Assembly: GCF_030658505.1 (NCBI RefSeq)
Contig: NZ_JAUTXR010000192.1
Location: 1 to 64,000, forward strand
Direction: 5' to 3'
DNA from: Stenotrophomonas raiganjensis (SeqCode)
GTDB lineage: Bacteria > Pseudomonadota > Gammaproteobacteria > Xanthomonadales > Xanthomonadaceae
DNA length: 64,000 bases
Shown: positions 16,158 through 28,061 of the stretch, piece by piece
How positions within the stretch are numbered: position 1 is the first letter of the stretch
Layout of the letters: every line of letters begins with the position of its first letter
The notes under the pieces: model-generated
Seen by the model: the letters and a program-made list of their open reading frames with translations, nothing else
Database searches by the model: none
Told to the model about the DNA's origin: nothing
Made by a program: the position numbers and the translations under genes

Positions 16158-17873
16158 TTACTTCTTCTTGACCGGGACCGGCGCGGTGGTGGCCGGGACC
16201 GGCTCGCCGCCATGGCGCTTGGTCATCCACCACTGCTGCAGCAGGCCCAGGCCGCCGTTGACCACCCAGTACAGCACCAGGCCGGACGGCATGAAGGCCA
16301 TCATGACGCCGAACACCAGCGGCATGAACTGCATCATCTTCTGCTGCATCGGGTCCATGCCCGGTGCCGGCGTCAGCTTCTGGGTGAACCACATCACCGC
16401 CACGTTGATCACCGGCAGGATGAAGTACGGGTCGCGTGCGGTCAGGTCCTGGATCCAGCCGAACCAGGGCGCCTGGCGCAGTTCGACCGATTCCACCAGC
16501 ACCCAGTACAGGGCGAAGAAGATCGGCATCTGGATGAGGATCGGCAGGCAGCCACCCATCGGATTGATCTTTTCCTTCTTGTACAGCTCCATCATCGCGG
16601 TCTGGAACTTCTGGCGGTCATCGCCATAGCGCTCCTTCAGCTGCGCGATGCGCGGCTGGAAGCGACGCATCTTGGCACCGCTCTTGTACTGGGTCGCCGA
16701 CAGCGGGTACAGCACCAGCTTCAGCAGCACCACCAGGCCGACGATCGCCCAGCCCCAGTTGCCGACCAGCTTGTGCACCTGGTTCAGCACCCAGAACAGG
16801 CCCTGGCCGATCACCGCCATCATCGAGAAGCGGCTGTAGTCGACCACGCGGTCCAGGCCCGGCACGTCTTCCTTGGCGATCAGGTTGACCAGCTTCGGGC
16901 CAACCCACAGGCGGGCTTCGGTGCTGGTGGACTGGCCCGGGGCCACGGTGAAGGCCGGGCCACGCGCTTCGATCAGGTCACGACCGGCCACCTGCGACAG
17001 CACGTAGTGCGCGGTCTGGTCCTTCTGCGGGATCCAGGCGGTGAAGAAGTGGTGCTGCAGCATCGCCAGCCAGCCGCCGGTGATGTTCTGGTTCAGCGTG
17101 CCATCGTCCAGGTAGTCCTTGAACGCACGACGCTGGTACTTCTTGTCGTTGTCGTACCAGGTGGCACCGTTGAAGCTGAACGAATCCGGGTTGGTCATGC
17201 TCCGCGACAGGATGGTCGGGGTGCGATCCAGGGTGCGGTAGACGTAGCCGTTCCACGGCGCGGCGCCCGCGTTGCTGACCTCATCCTTGAAGCGCACGGC
17301 GTACTCGTTGCGCGAGACGGTCAGGGTGCGCTTGATGGTCACCCCGTTGTCGGCGGTCCACACGAACGGGATCTGCAGCTCGTTCTGGCCCTTGGCCAGC
17401 ACGAAGTCGGTGGTGTCACCGACCAGCTTGAAGCCGTCTGCACCCGGCACCGGCATGGTCTTGTCTTCGCTGGCCCAGCCGCTGATCGCGCTGTACGGAT
17501 GCGCGGGATCTTCGGTCAGCAGGCGGACCGGCGGGCTGCCTTCGTCCTTGGTCTGCGGGAAGTGCAGCAGCTCGGCGTCGAGCACGCGGCCGCCATCGAG
17601 CACCAGGCGCAGCACGTCGGTGGTGACGGTCACGCGCTGGCTGGCCGGGGTGGCACTGGCCTGGGCCTGCACGGCCGCCTGGCCGGGGGCGCCCGGCACC
17701 TGGGCGCTGGGGATGGCGCCGGGGGTCGCACCCGGAACACTCTGTGCGGCAGCCGGGGCCGACGTGGTCGTCGGTGCCGGAGTCGGAGCAGCCTTTTCAC
17801 GGCTCCACTCCATCCACAGCAGCACGGCCACCATCAGCCAGGCAAAAATGAGGAATACGCGGGTCTGGTTCAT
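16158..17873 (-). CDS. yidC: Membrane protein insertase YidC
   Basis: Inserts and folds inner-membrane proteins alone or with Sec. The 571-residue product begins [20 protein letters not shown] (first membrane helix), carries the large periplasmic domain typical of Gram-negative YidC (about 60-345) after an Ala/Pro-rich linker, and ends with the conserved insertase core ([18 protein letters not shown]..., [44 protein letters not shown]). Its ATG overlaps the rnpA stop (TGATG), giving translational coupling. A bidirectional hairpin follows the gene. Confidence 0.97.
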   Translation of the reverse strand: MNQTRVFLIFAWLMVAVLLWMEWSREKAAPTPAPTTTSAPAAAQSVPGATPGAIPSAQVPGAPGQAAVQAQASATPASQRVTVTTDVLRLVLDGGRVLDAELLHFPQTKDEGSPPVRLLTEDPAHPYSAISGWASEDKTMPVPGADGFKLVGDTTDFVLAKGQNELQIPFVWTADNGVTIKRTLTVSRNEYAVRFKDEVSNAGAAPWNGYVYRTLDRTPTILSRSMTNPDSFSFNGATWYDNDKKYQRRAFKDYLDDGTLNQNITGGWLAMLQHHFFTAWIPQKDQTAHYVLSQVAGRDLIEARGPAFTVAPGQSTSTEARLWVGPKLVNLIAKEDVPGLDRVVDYSRFSMMAVIGQGLFWVLNQVHKLVGNWGWAIVGLVVLLKLVLYPLSATQYKSGAKMRRFQPRIAQLKERYGDDRQKFQTAMMELYKKEKINPMGGCLPILIQMPIFFALYWVLVESVELRQAPWFGWIQDLTARDPYFILPVINVAVMWFTQKLTPAPGMDPMQQKMMQFMPLVFGVMMAFMPSGLVLYWVVNGGLGLLQQWWMTKRHGGEPVPATTAPVPVKKK

Positions 17874-18367
17874 CAGCGGACAGGCTCGGCGGGGCCGGGA
17901 CGCGATGCCGGCTCGGTCAAAGAAGGAGTTGCGATGCCATCAGGCGGCGGCATTGTGCCGTCCACGCCCGGCGTGGGCAATGCACGCAGGCGACGCAGCA
18001 GGCGCAGGAAGGCCTGGCGGATCTCGTCGTTGCTGGCGGAACGCGCAGCACTACGAGCCACGACGACGAAGTCGCCTGGCTGAATGTCGGTACGTGTCTG
18101 ACGCAGGATGTCGCGCAGGACGCGCTTGATCCGGTTACGCCCGACGGCGTTCGGATCAACCTTGCGGGAAACCGCCAGACCCAGCCTGGCCGGCCGGTCA
18201 GCCGGCAGCCAGTGCAGGGTCATCAGCGGATCGGACACACGGCGGGCGCCGTTGAAGACCGTTGAATATTCGGCACGCGTGCGAACCCGCGCAGAGCGAG
18301 GGAATCGCTTGCGCGGGTCTGCAGTATTCACTGTCGAAGGGATTGCGTCTGCCGCGAGGTGCGGCAT
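17873..18367 (-). CDS. rnpA: Ribonuclease P protein component
   Basis: The protein subunit of RNase P, which matures tRNA 5' ends. The signature [15 protein letters not shown] and the early [13 protein letters not shown] are clear. The product is about 164 residues, longer than most RnpA proteins, because of a Pro-rich tail after about residue 130 ([14 protein letters not shown]...). The ATG at 18367 lies five bases after rpmH; a GTG at 18331 ([12 protein letters not shown]) is a plausible alternative. The stop overlaps the yidC start, so the usual intervening yidD gene is absent here. Confidence 0.93.
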   Translation of the reverse strand: MPHLAADAIPSTVNTADPRKRFPRSARVRTRAEYSTVFNGARRVSDPLMTLHWLPADRPARLGLAVSRKVDPNAVGRNRIKRVLRDILRQTRTDIQPGDFVVVARSAARSASNDEIRQAFLRLLRRLRALPTPGVDGTMPPPDGIATPSLTEPASRPGPAEPVR

Positions 18368-18372
18368 GGCAA

Positions 18373-18513
18373 TCAGGCGCTCAGGACTTTGCGGCCCTTG
18401 GCGCGGCGACGCGACAGGATCTTGCGGCCGTCAGCGGTCTTCATACGGGCACGGAAGCCGTGGTCGCGCTTACGCTTGAGGTTGCTGGGCTGGTAGGTGC
18501 GCTTCGTGGCCAT
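18373..18513 (-). CDS. rpmH: 50S ribosomal protein L34
   Basis: A 46-residue basic protein reading [19 protein letters not shown] and ending KGRKVLSA, the invariant L34 sequence. The ATG at 18513 is preceded by AGAGG with a six-base spacer. It heads the rpmH-rnpA-yidC operon, divergent from dnaA, as in most gammaproteobacteria. Confidence 0.98.
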   Translation of the reverse strand: MATKRTYQPSNLKRKRDHGFRARMKTADGRKILSRRRAKGRKVLSA

Positions 18514-18622
18514 TGGGGGCCTCTCGTATGAATGGGACGGAAAGAACCGGAAATTCTAGAGAGGTCTCCCCCCTCACGTCAACCCCTGGGAGCTACGCGA
18601 ATTCACCGGGCTGTGCAATAGC

Positions 18623-18643
18623 TGTGGATGTTTTTGTGAATAA
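18623..18643. promoter_or_regulatory. DnaA boxes upstream of dnaA
   Basis: TGTGAATAA (18635-18643, the inverse of TTATTCACA, a full DnaA-box match) and TGTGGATGT (18623-18631, 7 of 9). They lie in the 255-bp rpmH-dnaA gap and probably take part in dnaA autoregulation or origin function. Confidence 0.6.
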
Positions 18644-18768
18644 GTAGGGGACAAGCATTCCGAAGGCGGGCGCTCGGTGGTAGTCTGAGCCATCCATTTC
18701 CCCCCTTTCCGGCCTGTGTTTGGGCGCCTTGTCGCGTCCATGCCCCGGCCACCGGACGATTATTGCTG

Positions 18769-20100
18769 ATGGATGCTTGGTCCCGTAGTCTCGAGCGCCT
18801 CGAAGCGGAGTTCCCGCCGGAAGACGTTCATACCTGGTTGAAGCCGCTGCAGGCCGATCTGCGCGTGGACAGCCTGGTGCTGTATGCACCGAATGCCTTC
18901 ATCGTCGACCAGGTCCGCGAGCTGTACCTGGCCCGGATCCGCGAACTGCTGGCGCACTTCGCCGGTTTCAGCGACGTTTTTCTTGAAATCGGCTCGCGCC
19001 CGCGCCCAGTGGAGGCGCAGAACGCGCCGGTTTCCACGCCCTCGGCGCATGTGTCCAGCGAACCGCAGGTGCCGTTCGCCGGCAATCTGGACAACCACTA
19101 CACCTTTGCCAACTTCGTCGAAGGCCGCAGCAACCAGCTGGGCCTGGCCGCCGCGTTCCAGGCCGCGCAGAAGCCGGGCGACCGTGCGCACAACCCGCTG
19201 CTGCTGTACGGAGGCACCGGCCTGGGCAAGACCCACCTGATGTTCGCCGCCGGCAACGCCATGCGCCAGGCCAATCCGGGTGCGAAGGTGCTGTACCTGC
19301 GTTCGGAACAGTTCTTCAGCGCGATGATCCGGGCCCTGCAGGAAAAGACCATGGATCAGTTCAAGCGCCAGTTCCAGCAGGTGGACGCGCTGCTGATCGA
19401 CGACATCCAGTTCTTCGCCGGCAAGGACCGCACCCAGGAAGAGTTCTTCCACACCTTCAACGCGTTGTTCGATGGCAAGCAGCAGATCATCCTGACCTGC
19501 GACCGCTATCCGCGCGAAGTCGAGGGCCTGGAAGCGCGCCTGAAGTCGCGGCTTGCCTGGGGCCTGTCGGTCGCGATCGAACCGCCGGACTTTGAGACCC
19601 GCGCCGCGATCGTGCTGGCCAAGGCACGCGAGCGTGGTGCCGAGATTCCCGATGATGTTGCGTTCCTGATCGCCAAGAAAATGCGCTCCAACGTGCGCGA
19701 CCTCGAAGGTGCGCTCAATACCCTGACCGCCCGCGCCAATTTCACCGGCCGTGCGATCACCACCGAGTTCGCGCAGGAAACCCTGCGCGACCTGCTGCGC
19801 GCCCAGCAGCAGGCGATCAGCATTCCCAACATCCAGAAAACCGTTGCCGACTACTACGGCCTGCAGATCAAGGATCTGCTGTCGAAGCGTCGGACCCGCT
19901 CGCTGGCCCGCCCCCGCCAGGTCGCCATGGCCCTGACCAAGGAACTGACCGAGCACAGCCTGCCCGAGATCGGCGATGCCTTTGCCGGTCGCGATCACAC
20001 CACGGTGCTGCATGCCTGCCGCCAGATCCGGACCCTGATGGAAACCGACGGCAAGCTCCGCGAGGACTGGGACAAGCTGATCCGGAAGCTGAGCGAATGA
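18769..20100 (+). CDS. dnaA: Chromosomal replication initiator DnaA
   Basis: The AAA+ initiator that binds DnaA boxes and melts oriC. The 443-residue product begins [20 protein letters not shown]. It has Walker [11 protein letters not shown], Walker [10 protein letters not shown], the sensor region [15 protein letters not shown] and the DNA-binding signature [15 protein letters not shown] near the C-terminus. The linker between domain I and the AAA+ core is short, as in Xanthomonadaceae. The ATG at 18769 is chosen over in-frame TTG/CTG codons just upstream. Confidence 0.98.
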   Translation: MDAWSRSLERLEAEFPPEDVHTWLKPLQADLRVDSLVLYAPNAFIVDQVRELYLARIRELLAHFAGFSDVFLEIGSRPRPVEAQNAPVSTPSAHVSSEPQVPFAGNLDNHYTFANFVEGRSNQLGLAAAFQAAQKPGDRAHNPLLLYGGTGLGKTHLMFAAGNAMRQANPGAKVLYLRSEQFFSAMIRALQEKTMDQFKRQFQQVDALLIDDIQFFAGKDRTQEEFFHTFNALFDGKQQIILTCDRYPREVEGLEARLKSRLAWGLSVAIEPPDFETRAAIVLAKARERGAEIPDDVAFLIAKKMRSNVRDLEGALNTLTARANFTGRAITTEFAQETLRDLLRAQQQAISIPNIQKTVADYYGLQIKDLLSKRRTRSLARPRQVAMALTKELTEHSLPEIGDAFAGRDHTTVLHACRQIRTLMETDGKLREDWDKLIRKLSE

Positions 20101-20375
20101 TGCACGGCTGCCGATGAGGCGTCATCGCACAAAACGGTGCAGAATCCGGTAGCAAGCGCGGGACACGTTGTGGATAAAAATGGCGTTTGAAAACGCAGCT
20201 GATTTATCCACAGCTTTCCCCACCCTCTGGGGGTCGGTAATACAGAGGGTTTCGATGCATGAAACTCTTTTATTTACAAAGACTTAGCGTTGTTTTCCAG
20301 CGATTCTGTCTCTACCAGCACCACCAAGCTTTTGATTTATTCCACATTTTTTAAAGCATAGGGGCACGGAACCAC
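20101..20375. other. Candidate oriC: dnaA-dnaN intergenic region
   Basis: This 275-bp gap holds two perfect DnaA boxes in inverted orientation, TGTGGATAA (20169-20177) and TTATCCACA (20204-20212). They are followed by AT-rich stretches at 20261-20285 and 20331-20355. In related Xanthomonas the origin has been placed beside dnaA, so this gap is the conventional oriC candidate. Confidence 0.65.
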
Positions 20376-21476
20376 ATGCGTTTCACACTGCAGCGCGAAG
20401 CCTTTCTCAAGCCGTTGGCACAGGTCGTCAACGTGGTCGAACGCCGCCAGACCCTTCCGGTTCTGGCCAATTTCCTGGTCCAGGTGCAGAACGGCCAGCT
20501 GTCGCTGACCGGCACCGACCTGGAAGTGGAGATGGTGTCGCGGATCGCGGTTGAAGATGCCCAGGACGGCGAAACCACCATTCCCGCCCGCAAGCTGTTC
20601 GAGATCATCCGCGCCCTGCCCGACGGCAGCCGGATCACCGTCTCGCAGACCGGTGACAAGATCACCGTGCAGGCCGGCCGCAGCCGTTTCACCCTGGCCA
20701 CCCTGCCTTCCAACGACTTCCCGTCGGTGGACGAAGTGGAAGCCACCGAGCGCGTGGCCATCGGCGAAGCGACCCTGAAGGAACTGATCGAGCGCACCGC
20801 GTTCGCGATGGCCCAGCAGGACGTGCGCTACTACCTCAATGGCCTGCTGTTTGATCTGCGCGGTGATGCACTGCGTACCGTCGCCACCGACGGCCACCGC
20901 CTGGCGCTGTGTGAAACCGACCTGGCCAAGCCGAGCGGTTCCAAGCGCCAGATCATCGTGCCGCGCAAGGGCGTGACCGAACTGCAGCGCCTGCTGGAGA
21001 GCGGTGATCGCGAGATCGAGCTGGAAGTCGGCCGCAGCCACGTCCGCGTCAAGCGCGACGATGTGACCTTCACCTCCAAGCTGATCGATGGCCGCTTCCC
21101 GGATTACGAAGCGGTGATTCCGATTGGCGCCGACCGCGAAGTGAAGGTTGATCGCGAAGCGCTGCGTGCCTCGCTGCAGCGTGCTGCGATCCTGTCCAAC
21201 GAGAAGTACCGCGGCATCCGCGTGGAAGTCTCGCCGGGCAACTTGAAGATCAGCGCGCACAACCCGGAACAGGAAGAAGCCCAGGAAGAGATCGAAGCCG
21301 ACACCACGGTCAGCGATCTGGCCATTGGCTTCAACGTGAACTACCTACTGGATGCCCTCTCCGCCCTGCGCGATGAGGAAGTCATCATCCAGCTGCGCGA
21401 TTCCAACTCTTCGGCACTGGTGCGTGAATCCAGCAGCGAGAAGTCGCGTCACGTGGTCATGCCGCTGCGTCTCTGA
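20376..21476 (+). CDS. dnaN: DNA polymerase III beta subunit (sliding clamp)
   Basis: The ring-shaped processivity clamp. The 366-residue product starts MRFTLQREAFLKPLAQVV, contains YLNGLLFDLRGDALRTVATDGHRLA in the middle domain, and ends SRHVVMPLRL, the conserved C-terminal clamp signature (VMPxRL). Length is canonical. A strong terminator follows 30 bases after the stop, flanked on both sides by parS-like sites, so dnaN is probably not read through into recF. Confidence 0.98.
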   Translation: MRFTLQREAFLKPLAQVVNVVERRQTLPVLANFLVQVQNGQLSLTGTDLEVEMVSRIAVEDAQDGETTIPARKLFEIIRALPDGSRITVSQTGDKITVQAGRSRFTLATLPSNDFPSVDEVEATERVAIGEATLKELIERTAFAMAQQDVRYYLNGLLFDLRGDALRTVATDGHRLALCETDLAKPSGSKRQIIVPRKGVTELQRLLESGDREIELEVGRSHVRVKRDDVTFTSKLIDGRFPDYEAVIPIGADREVKVDREALRASLQRAAILSNEKYRGIRVEVSPGNLKISAHNPEQEEAQEEIEADTTVSDLAIGFNVNYLLDALSALRDEEVIIQLRDSNSSALVRESSSEKSRHVVMPLRL

Positions 21477-21485
21477 CACGAGCGC

Positions 21486-21501
21486 TGTTCCACGTGGAAC
21501 C
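21486..21501. promoter_or_regulatory. parS-like site 1
   Basis: TGTTCCACGTGGAACC matches the pseudomonad/xanthomonad ParB-binding palindrome TGTTCCACGTGGAACA at 15 of 16 positions. It lies just after dnaN. Confidence 0.8.
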
Positions 21502-21506
21502 GAACG

Positions 21507-21536
21507 ACGCCCGGGATCTTCCCGGGCGTTTTTTTT
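21507..21536 (+). terminator. Rho-independent terminator of dnaN
   Basis: Perfect 10-bp stem ACGCCCGGGA/TCCCGGGCGT with a three-base loop and a run of eight T. Confidence 0.95.
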
Positions 21537-21551
21537 GTTCCACGTGGAGCA
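21536..21551. promoter_or_regulatory. parS-like site 2
   Basis: TGTTCCACGTGGAGCA, 15 of 16 match to the parS palindrome, starting at the last T of the dnaN terminator. Confidence 0.75.
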
Positions 21552-22469
21552 CGTGTTCGGGCGTCGAGCAGTATCAGCAGAGATGGATGTCCTCCTCCTC
21601 GCTGGGTCCGATTGCCTTCGCTCTGCCTTCAGCGGCACTGACGCCGTTGGTTTGGACCAGCGATTGCTTGCCAACAGAGACCGACGATTCACGTTCGATC
21701 GGAAGTACCTGTGCCTGGACCTTCAACGAGCATGCATCCGCCCTGATCTGACTGGAGGTTTGAAGCGAAGCGCTTCCGACACAGGAATGCTCGTTGCTTG
21801 CGCAAACGCTTCTGTCCACAGGACCGATTCGGGACAGATCGGGCCAAGCCTAGCTTCTAAATCTGGGTATAAATCTAAAGCATGGTGGTGATGGTAGGGC
21901 CAGATTTCGTGGAAAAACTGGTTATCTCTATGATTTAAAAAGGATTTATGTGCCCGAAACCCCCTGTATAGAGGCCCCCCAGGCTGGGGGGGAACCTGTG
22001 GATAGTTTCCAAGCCCAGGCAAAAGGGCTTTTTTATCCACAGATTGCCCATACCTTGTGTATAAGTCATACAGGCCCGCTGTGGACAGCGTGAAACGAGG
22101 GGGCTGAATTCTTTGAAATCTGTGGAACCTCCCAGGGCATCGGATCGCAGATTTGAAGGAATTCGAGCGTTCGTCCGCCCACCCGGCTTGCCAAGCGCGC
22201 ACTGGCATCTGCGCAGTGGTCCTGAAATCGTTGAAATCTGAGGGTTCTTGCCCTGCAACCTTGTGCAGAACTGAAGTAATTTCAGCTGCGCCCGATGCTG
22301 GAAGCGACCAAGCGGGGCAAGTGGCGCCACGTGGAACCCCCGATTGATGGGTGCGCAGAAGCGCCTGCCCCGCATCGACGCGGGTGCAGCGCGTCCGGCT
22401 TGACCGATGCAGTAAGCTGATGGATTCCCTGCCCCTCTACCGCCCTGTGCGGATGGTCTTTCGTGCCCC
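21552..22469. other. Long AT-richer noncoding gap dnaN-recF with DnaA boxes (second oriC candidate)
   Basis: No convincing gene lies here. Open frames have no family resemblance and no ribosome binding site. The gap holds a 50-bp segment at 21901-21950 with 15 G/C bases (30% GC), then three DnaA-box matches: TGTGGATAG (21997-22005, 8 of 9), TTATCCACA (22033-22041, perfect) and TGTGTATAA (22056-22064, perfect for TTATNCACA). AAATCTG or its inverse CAGATTT recurs five times (21859, 21901, 22116, 22148, 22234). A degenerate parS half-site (GCCACGTGGAAC) lies at 22327-22338. Confidence 0.7.
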
Positions 22470-23564
22470 ATGCAGATCCGCCGCCTCGCCCTGCACCAAC
22501 TGCGTCGCTTCAGTGCGGTGGACCTGTCGCCCCAGCCGGGATTGAACCTGCTGACCGGTGACAACGGGGCCGGCAAGACCAGCGTGCTGGAAGCACTGCA
22601 CTTGATGGCCTATGGCCGCAGCTTCCGTGGCCGGGTCCGCGATGGCTTGGTGCGCCAGGGCCAGGACGCGCTGGAAATCTTCGTGGAATGGGATGAACAG
22701 CGTGCCGATCATCCACCACACCGTCGAAAGGCAGGCCTGCGTCATAGCGGGCAGGAGTGGAAGGGACGATTGGACGGCGAAGACGTGGCCCAACTGGGCA
22801 ATCTCTGCGCTGCGCTGGCGGTAGTGACCTTCGAGCCCGGCAGCCATGCGCTGGTCAGCGGTGGTGGCGAACCTCGCCGTCGCTTCCTCGATTGGGGTTT
22901 GTTCCACGTGGAACCGGACTTTCTGTCCCTATGGCGTCGCTATTCCCGGGCGTTGAAGCAACGCAACGCGCTGCTCAAGCAGGGCGGCCCTTCGCGGATG
23001 CTCGATACCTGGGATCACGAGCTCGCAGAAGCCGGAGAACCGTTGACCAGCCGCCGCCAGCACTACCTGGAGCGTCTGCAACAGCGCACCGTGGCCTTGG
23101 CTGCCAGCCTGGCCCCACAACTGGGCATCCAGGGGTTGGAACTGAGTCCCGGTTGGCGTCGCCATGAGCTTCCGTTGGCCGATGCCCTGCTTCTGGCCCG
23201 GGAACGCGACCGGCAGGCCGGTTACACCTCGATCGGCCCGCACCGGGCTGACTGGAGCGTGGATTTCCATAGCATTCCTGGTCGCGATGCTCTGTCCCGG
23301 GGCCAGGCCAAGCTGACGGCGTTGGCCTGCCTGCTCGCGCAGGCTGAAGACTATGCCGAACAGCGCGGCGAATGGCCGGTCATCGCCCTGGATGATCTGG
23401 CCTCGGAGCTGGATCGCACCCATCAGGCGCGGGTTCTGGAGCGCCTGCTCAACGGGCCGGCGCAGATCTTCATCACGGCTACCGAAACACCGGCGGCGCT
23501 GCAGGAACTGACGCACATCGCCCGGTTCCACGTGGAACATGCACAGATCGTGGCTGTGCCATAG
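22470..23564 (+). CDS. recF: DNA replication and repair protein RecF
   Basis: An SMC-like ATPase that helps load RecA at gaps with RecO/RecR. The 364-residue product starts [14 protein letters not shown] and has Walker [16 protein letters not shown] (about residue 28), signature ALSRGQAKL and Walker [13 protein letters not shown]. Two parS-like palindromes are embedded in the coding sequence, one encoding part of GLFHVEPD and one near the end encoding RFHVEHA. Length and motifs are canonical. Confidence 0.97.
   Translation: MQIRRLALHQLRRFSAVDLSPQPGLNLLTGDNGAGKTSVLEALHLMAYGRSFRGRVRDGLVRQGQDALEIFVEWDEQRADHPPHRRKAGLRHSGQEWKGRLDGEDVAQLGNLCAALAVVTFEPGSHALVSGGGEPRRRFLDWGLFHVEPDFLSLWRRYSRALKQRNALLKQGGPSRMLDTWDHELAEAGEPLTSRRQHYLERLQQRTVALAASLAPQLGIQGLELSPGWRRHELPLADALLLARERDRQAGYTSIGPHRADWSVDFHSIPGRDALSRGQAKLTALACLLAQAEDYAEQRGEWPVIALDDLASELDRTHQARVLERLLNGPAQIFITATETPAALQELTHIARFHVEHAQIVAVP
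22900..22915. promoter_or_regulatory. parS-like site 3 (inside recF)
   Basis: TGTTCCACGTGGAACC, 15 of 16 match, in the recF coding sequence. Confidence 0.75.
23524..23539. promoter_or_regulatory. parS-like site 4 (3' end of recF)
   Basis: GGTTCCACGTGGAACA, 15 of 16 match, with a 14-bp perfect palindrome core, within the last 41 bases of recF. Confidence 0.75.
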
Positions 23565-23593
23565 TGGGCGCACCAGGGCCGCTCGACCCCGGC

Positions 23594-26136
<2,543 letters not shown>

Positions 26137-26202
26137 CACAATCGGGACATGGCCGGTGCGCGGGAGGTGCATCGGCTTTCGACCCTCGAACGCAGGTACC
26201 TG

Positions 26203-27051
26203 ATGTCCGCATCCGTCCCGGTCTCCGCCGCCCCGCCTCCGGTTCCGCCGGCGTCTACCCCGCCGCGCGCCGTGGCACCGTTGGCAGGGTTTTTCATCGA
26301 CCTGGGCATCGCTGCCGTCACCCTGGTCGGCCTGAGCATGGTCACTGGCCTGTTCTGGGGCTTCTACCGTGCGATCGTGGTCAGCCGCGCCAACGCCGCG
26401 GCCAATGGCGGCGCACTGACACCCGATGCCGTCGGCACGGCAGTGGGCCAACCCGGTGCCCTGGCGCAGATCCTGATGGCCCTGATCGCCACCGGTGGCG
26501 CCGCACTGCTGCTGTACTTCTGGCGACGTCCCGCCAACGCGGGCGAACGCCGCGCCTCCCGCCAGGCACTGCGGCGTCCTTCGACCTGGGGCTGGACCCT
26601 GCTGGTGGCCACGCTGATCGTGCTCGGCAGCAACGGCATCGCCTTCCTGGCCAAGCAGTTCGGCATCGAGCCGGTGCCGACCAACGTGGAGCTGATGCAG
26701 AACGCGATCGCGCGTTTCCCGCTGTTCCTGGTCCTGTTTGCCGTGGTGCTTGCACCGGCTTACGAAGAACTGCTGTTCCGCCGCGTGCTGTTCGGGCGGC
26801 TGTGGCAGGCGGGCCGGCCCTGGCTGGGCATCATCCTCAGCAGCCTGGCCTTCGCTCTGGTCCATGAGGTGCCGGGGCTGAGCAGGAACTCGTTGCTGGG
26901 CATGGCCCAGCTGTGGCTGGTCTATGGCGGCATGGGGGCTGCGTTCTGCTGGCTCTACCGGCGCACCGGCACGTTGTGGGCCGCGATCACCGCGCATGCG
27001 CTGAACAACGCGGTTGCACTTGCCGCGATGGTGTTCCTGGGATCAACGTAA
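26203..27051 (+). CDS. CPBP-family intramembrane metalloprotease
   Basis: A membrane protein of the CPBP (CAAX protease and bacteriocin-processing, ABI) family. Signatures are EELLFRRVLF (EExxxR), AFALVHEV and the terminal HALNNAVAL (H-x3-N). About seven hydrophobic helices are visible after a Pro-rich N-terminus (VSAAPPPVPPASTPP). The ATG at 26203, with AGG seven bases upstream, is favoured; an in-frame ATG at 26149 would add 18 residues. The gene lies between gyrB and an M48 protease lipoprotein gene. The substrate is unknown. Confidence 0.85.
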   Translation: MSASVPVSAAPPPVPPASTPPRAVAPLAGFFIDLGIAAVTLVGLSMVTGLFWGFYRAIVVSRANAAANGGALTPDAVGTAVGQPGALAQILMALIATGGAALLLYFWRRPANAGERRASRQALRRPSTWGWTLLVATLIVLGSNGIAFLAKQFGIEPVPTNVELMQNAIARFPLFLVLFAVVLAPAYEELLFRRVLFGRLWQAGRPWLGIILSSLAFALVHEVPGLSRNSLLGMAQLWLVYGGMGAAFCWLYRRTGTLWAAITAHALNNAVALAAMVFLGST

Positions 27052-27122
27052 CGCCGTGTCCGCTTGACGAAAGATTAAGCCGCTACGCTACACACTGCGC
27101 ACATGAACACGGGGGAGTTTCC

Positions 27123-27929
27123 ATGAAACGACTGCTGCTGGCCCTTGTCATCACCACCCTGGTCAGCGCCTGCGCGACCACCACCTCCCCTACCGGACGC
27201 CGGCAGATGGTGGGCGGCGTCTCGCAGGCCCAGCTGGACCAGCTGGGCGCGCAGGCGTTCGCCGAAACCAAGCAGAAGGAAAAGATCAGCACCGACGGGC
27301 GCCAGAACGGCTACGTGCAGTGCGTGGTCAACGCCCTGGTCGCGCAGCTGCCGCCACAATACCGTGGCGTACGGTGGGAAACCGCCGTGTTCGTGGACAA
27401 GGAACCGAACGCCTTCGCCCTGCCCGGCGGCAAGGTCGGTGTGAACACCGGCATCTTCACCGTCGCCAAGAACCAGGACCAGCTGGCTGCCGTGATCGGC
27501 CATGAAATCGGCCACGTCATCGCCCGCCACCACGAGGAGCGCATCACCCGCCAGATGGGCGCGCAGACCGGCTTGGCCGTGCTCGGGGCGCTGGCCGGTG
27601 CCGCTTACGGTGAAGGTGCCGCCAGCACGGTGAACCAGCTTGGCGGCATGGGCGCGCAGACGGCCTTCCTGCTGCCCGGCTCGCGCACCCAGGAGAGCGA
27701 GGCCGACGTGATCGGCCAGCGATTGATGGCCCAGGCCGGTTTCAATCCCGCGCAGGCGGTCGATCTGTGGCAGAACATGATGGCGGCCAGCGGTGGTCGC
27801 AGCCCACAATGGCTGTCCACCCACCCCGACCCGGCCAACCGGATCCAGGAACTGCGACGCGATGCCCCGGCCCTGACGCCGGTCTATCAGCAGGCGCAGG
27901 CGGCCGGACTGCGGCCAAAGTGCGGATGA
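27123..27929 (+). CDS. M48-family metalloprotease lipoprotein
   Basis: A zinc protease resembling the E. coli outer-membrane lipoprotein LoiP (YggG), which takes part in envelope quality control. It starts MKRLLLALVITTLVSACATT with a lipobox ending in Cys17. The zinc site is HEIGHVIARHHEER, with the downstream acidic ligand in SRTQESEADVIGQRLM; STHPDPANRIQEL is typical of the family. The ATG at 27123 follows GGGGGAG with good spacing. Length is 268 residues. Confidence 0.92.
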   Translation: MKRLLLALVITTLVSACATTTSPTGRRQMVGGVSQAQLDQLGAQAFAETKQKEKISTDGRQNGYVQCVVNALVAQLPPQYRGVRWETAVFVDKEPNAFALPGGKVGVNTGIFTVAKNQDQLAAVIGHEIGHVIARHHEERITRQMGAQTGLAVLGALAGAAYGEGAASTVNQLGGMGAQTAFLLPGSRTQESEADVIGQRLMAQAGFNPAQAVDLWQNMMAASGGRSPQWLSTHPDPANRIQELRRDAPALTPVYQQAQAAGLRPKCG

Positions 27930-28061
27930 GTGCGCAGTTCTATGCTGTATTGCAGCACATAAAACGATTTCTCACGCCATCTGTTTCTGATACGTTTGGC
28001 GGCTCAGATTTTTCTGACAGTCCGACTTTGCCGCTAACCGGCGGTTCGATCGAGGTGAACG

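Noticed and set aside
21723..22208. 161-residue frame in the dnaN-recF gap
   Set aside because: No ribosome site or family match, and it runs through the DnaA boxes.
22322..22338. GCGCCACGTGGAACC as a full parS site
   Set aside because: The left half is degenerate, so it is recorded only as a half-site.
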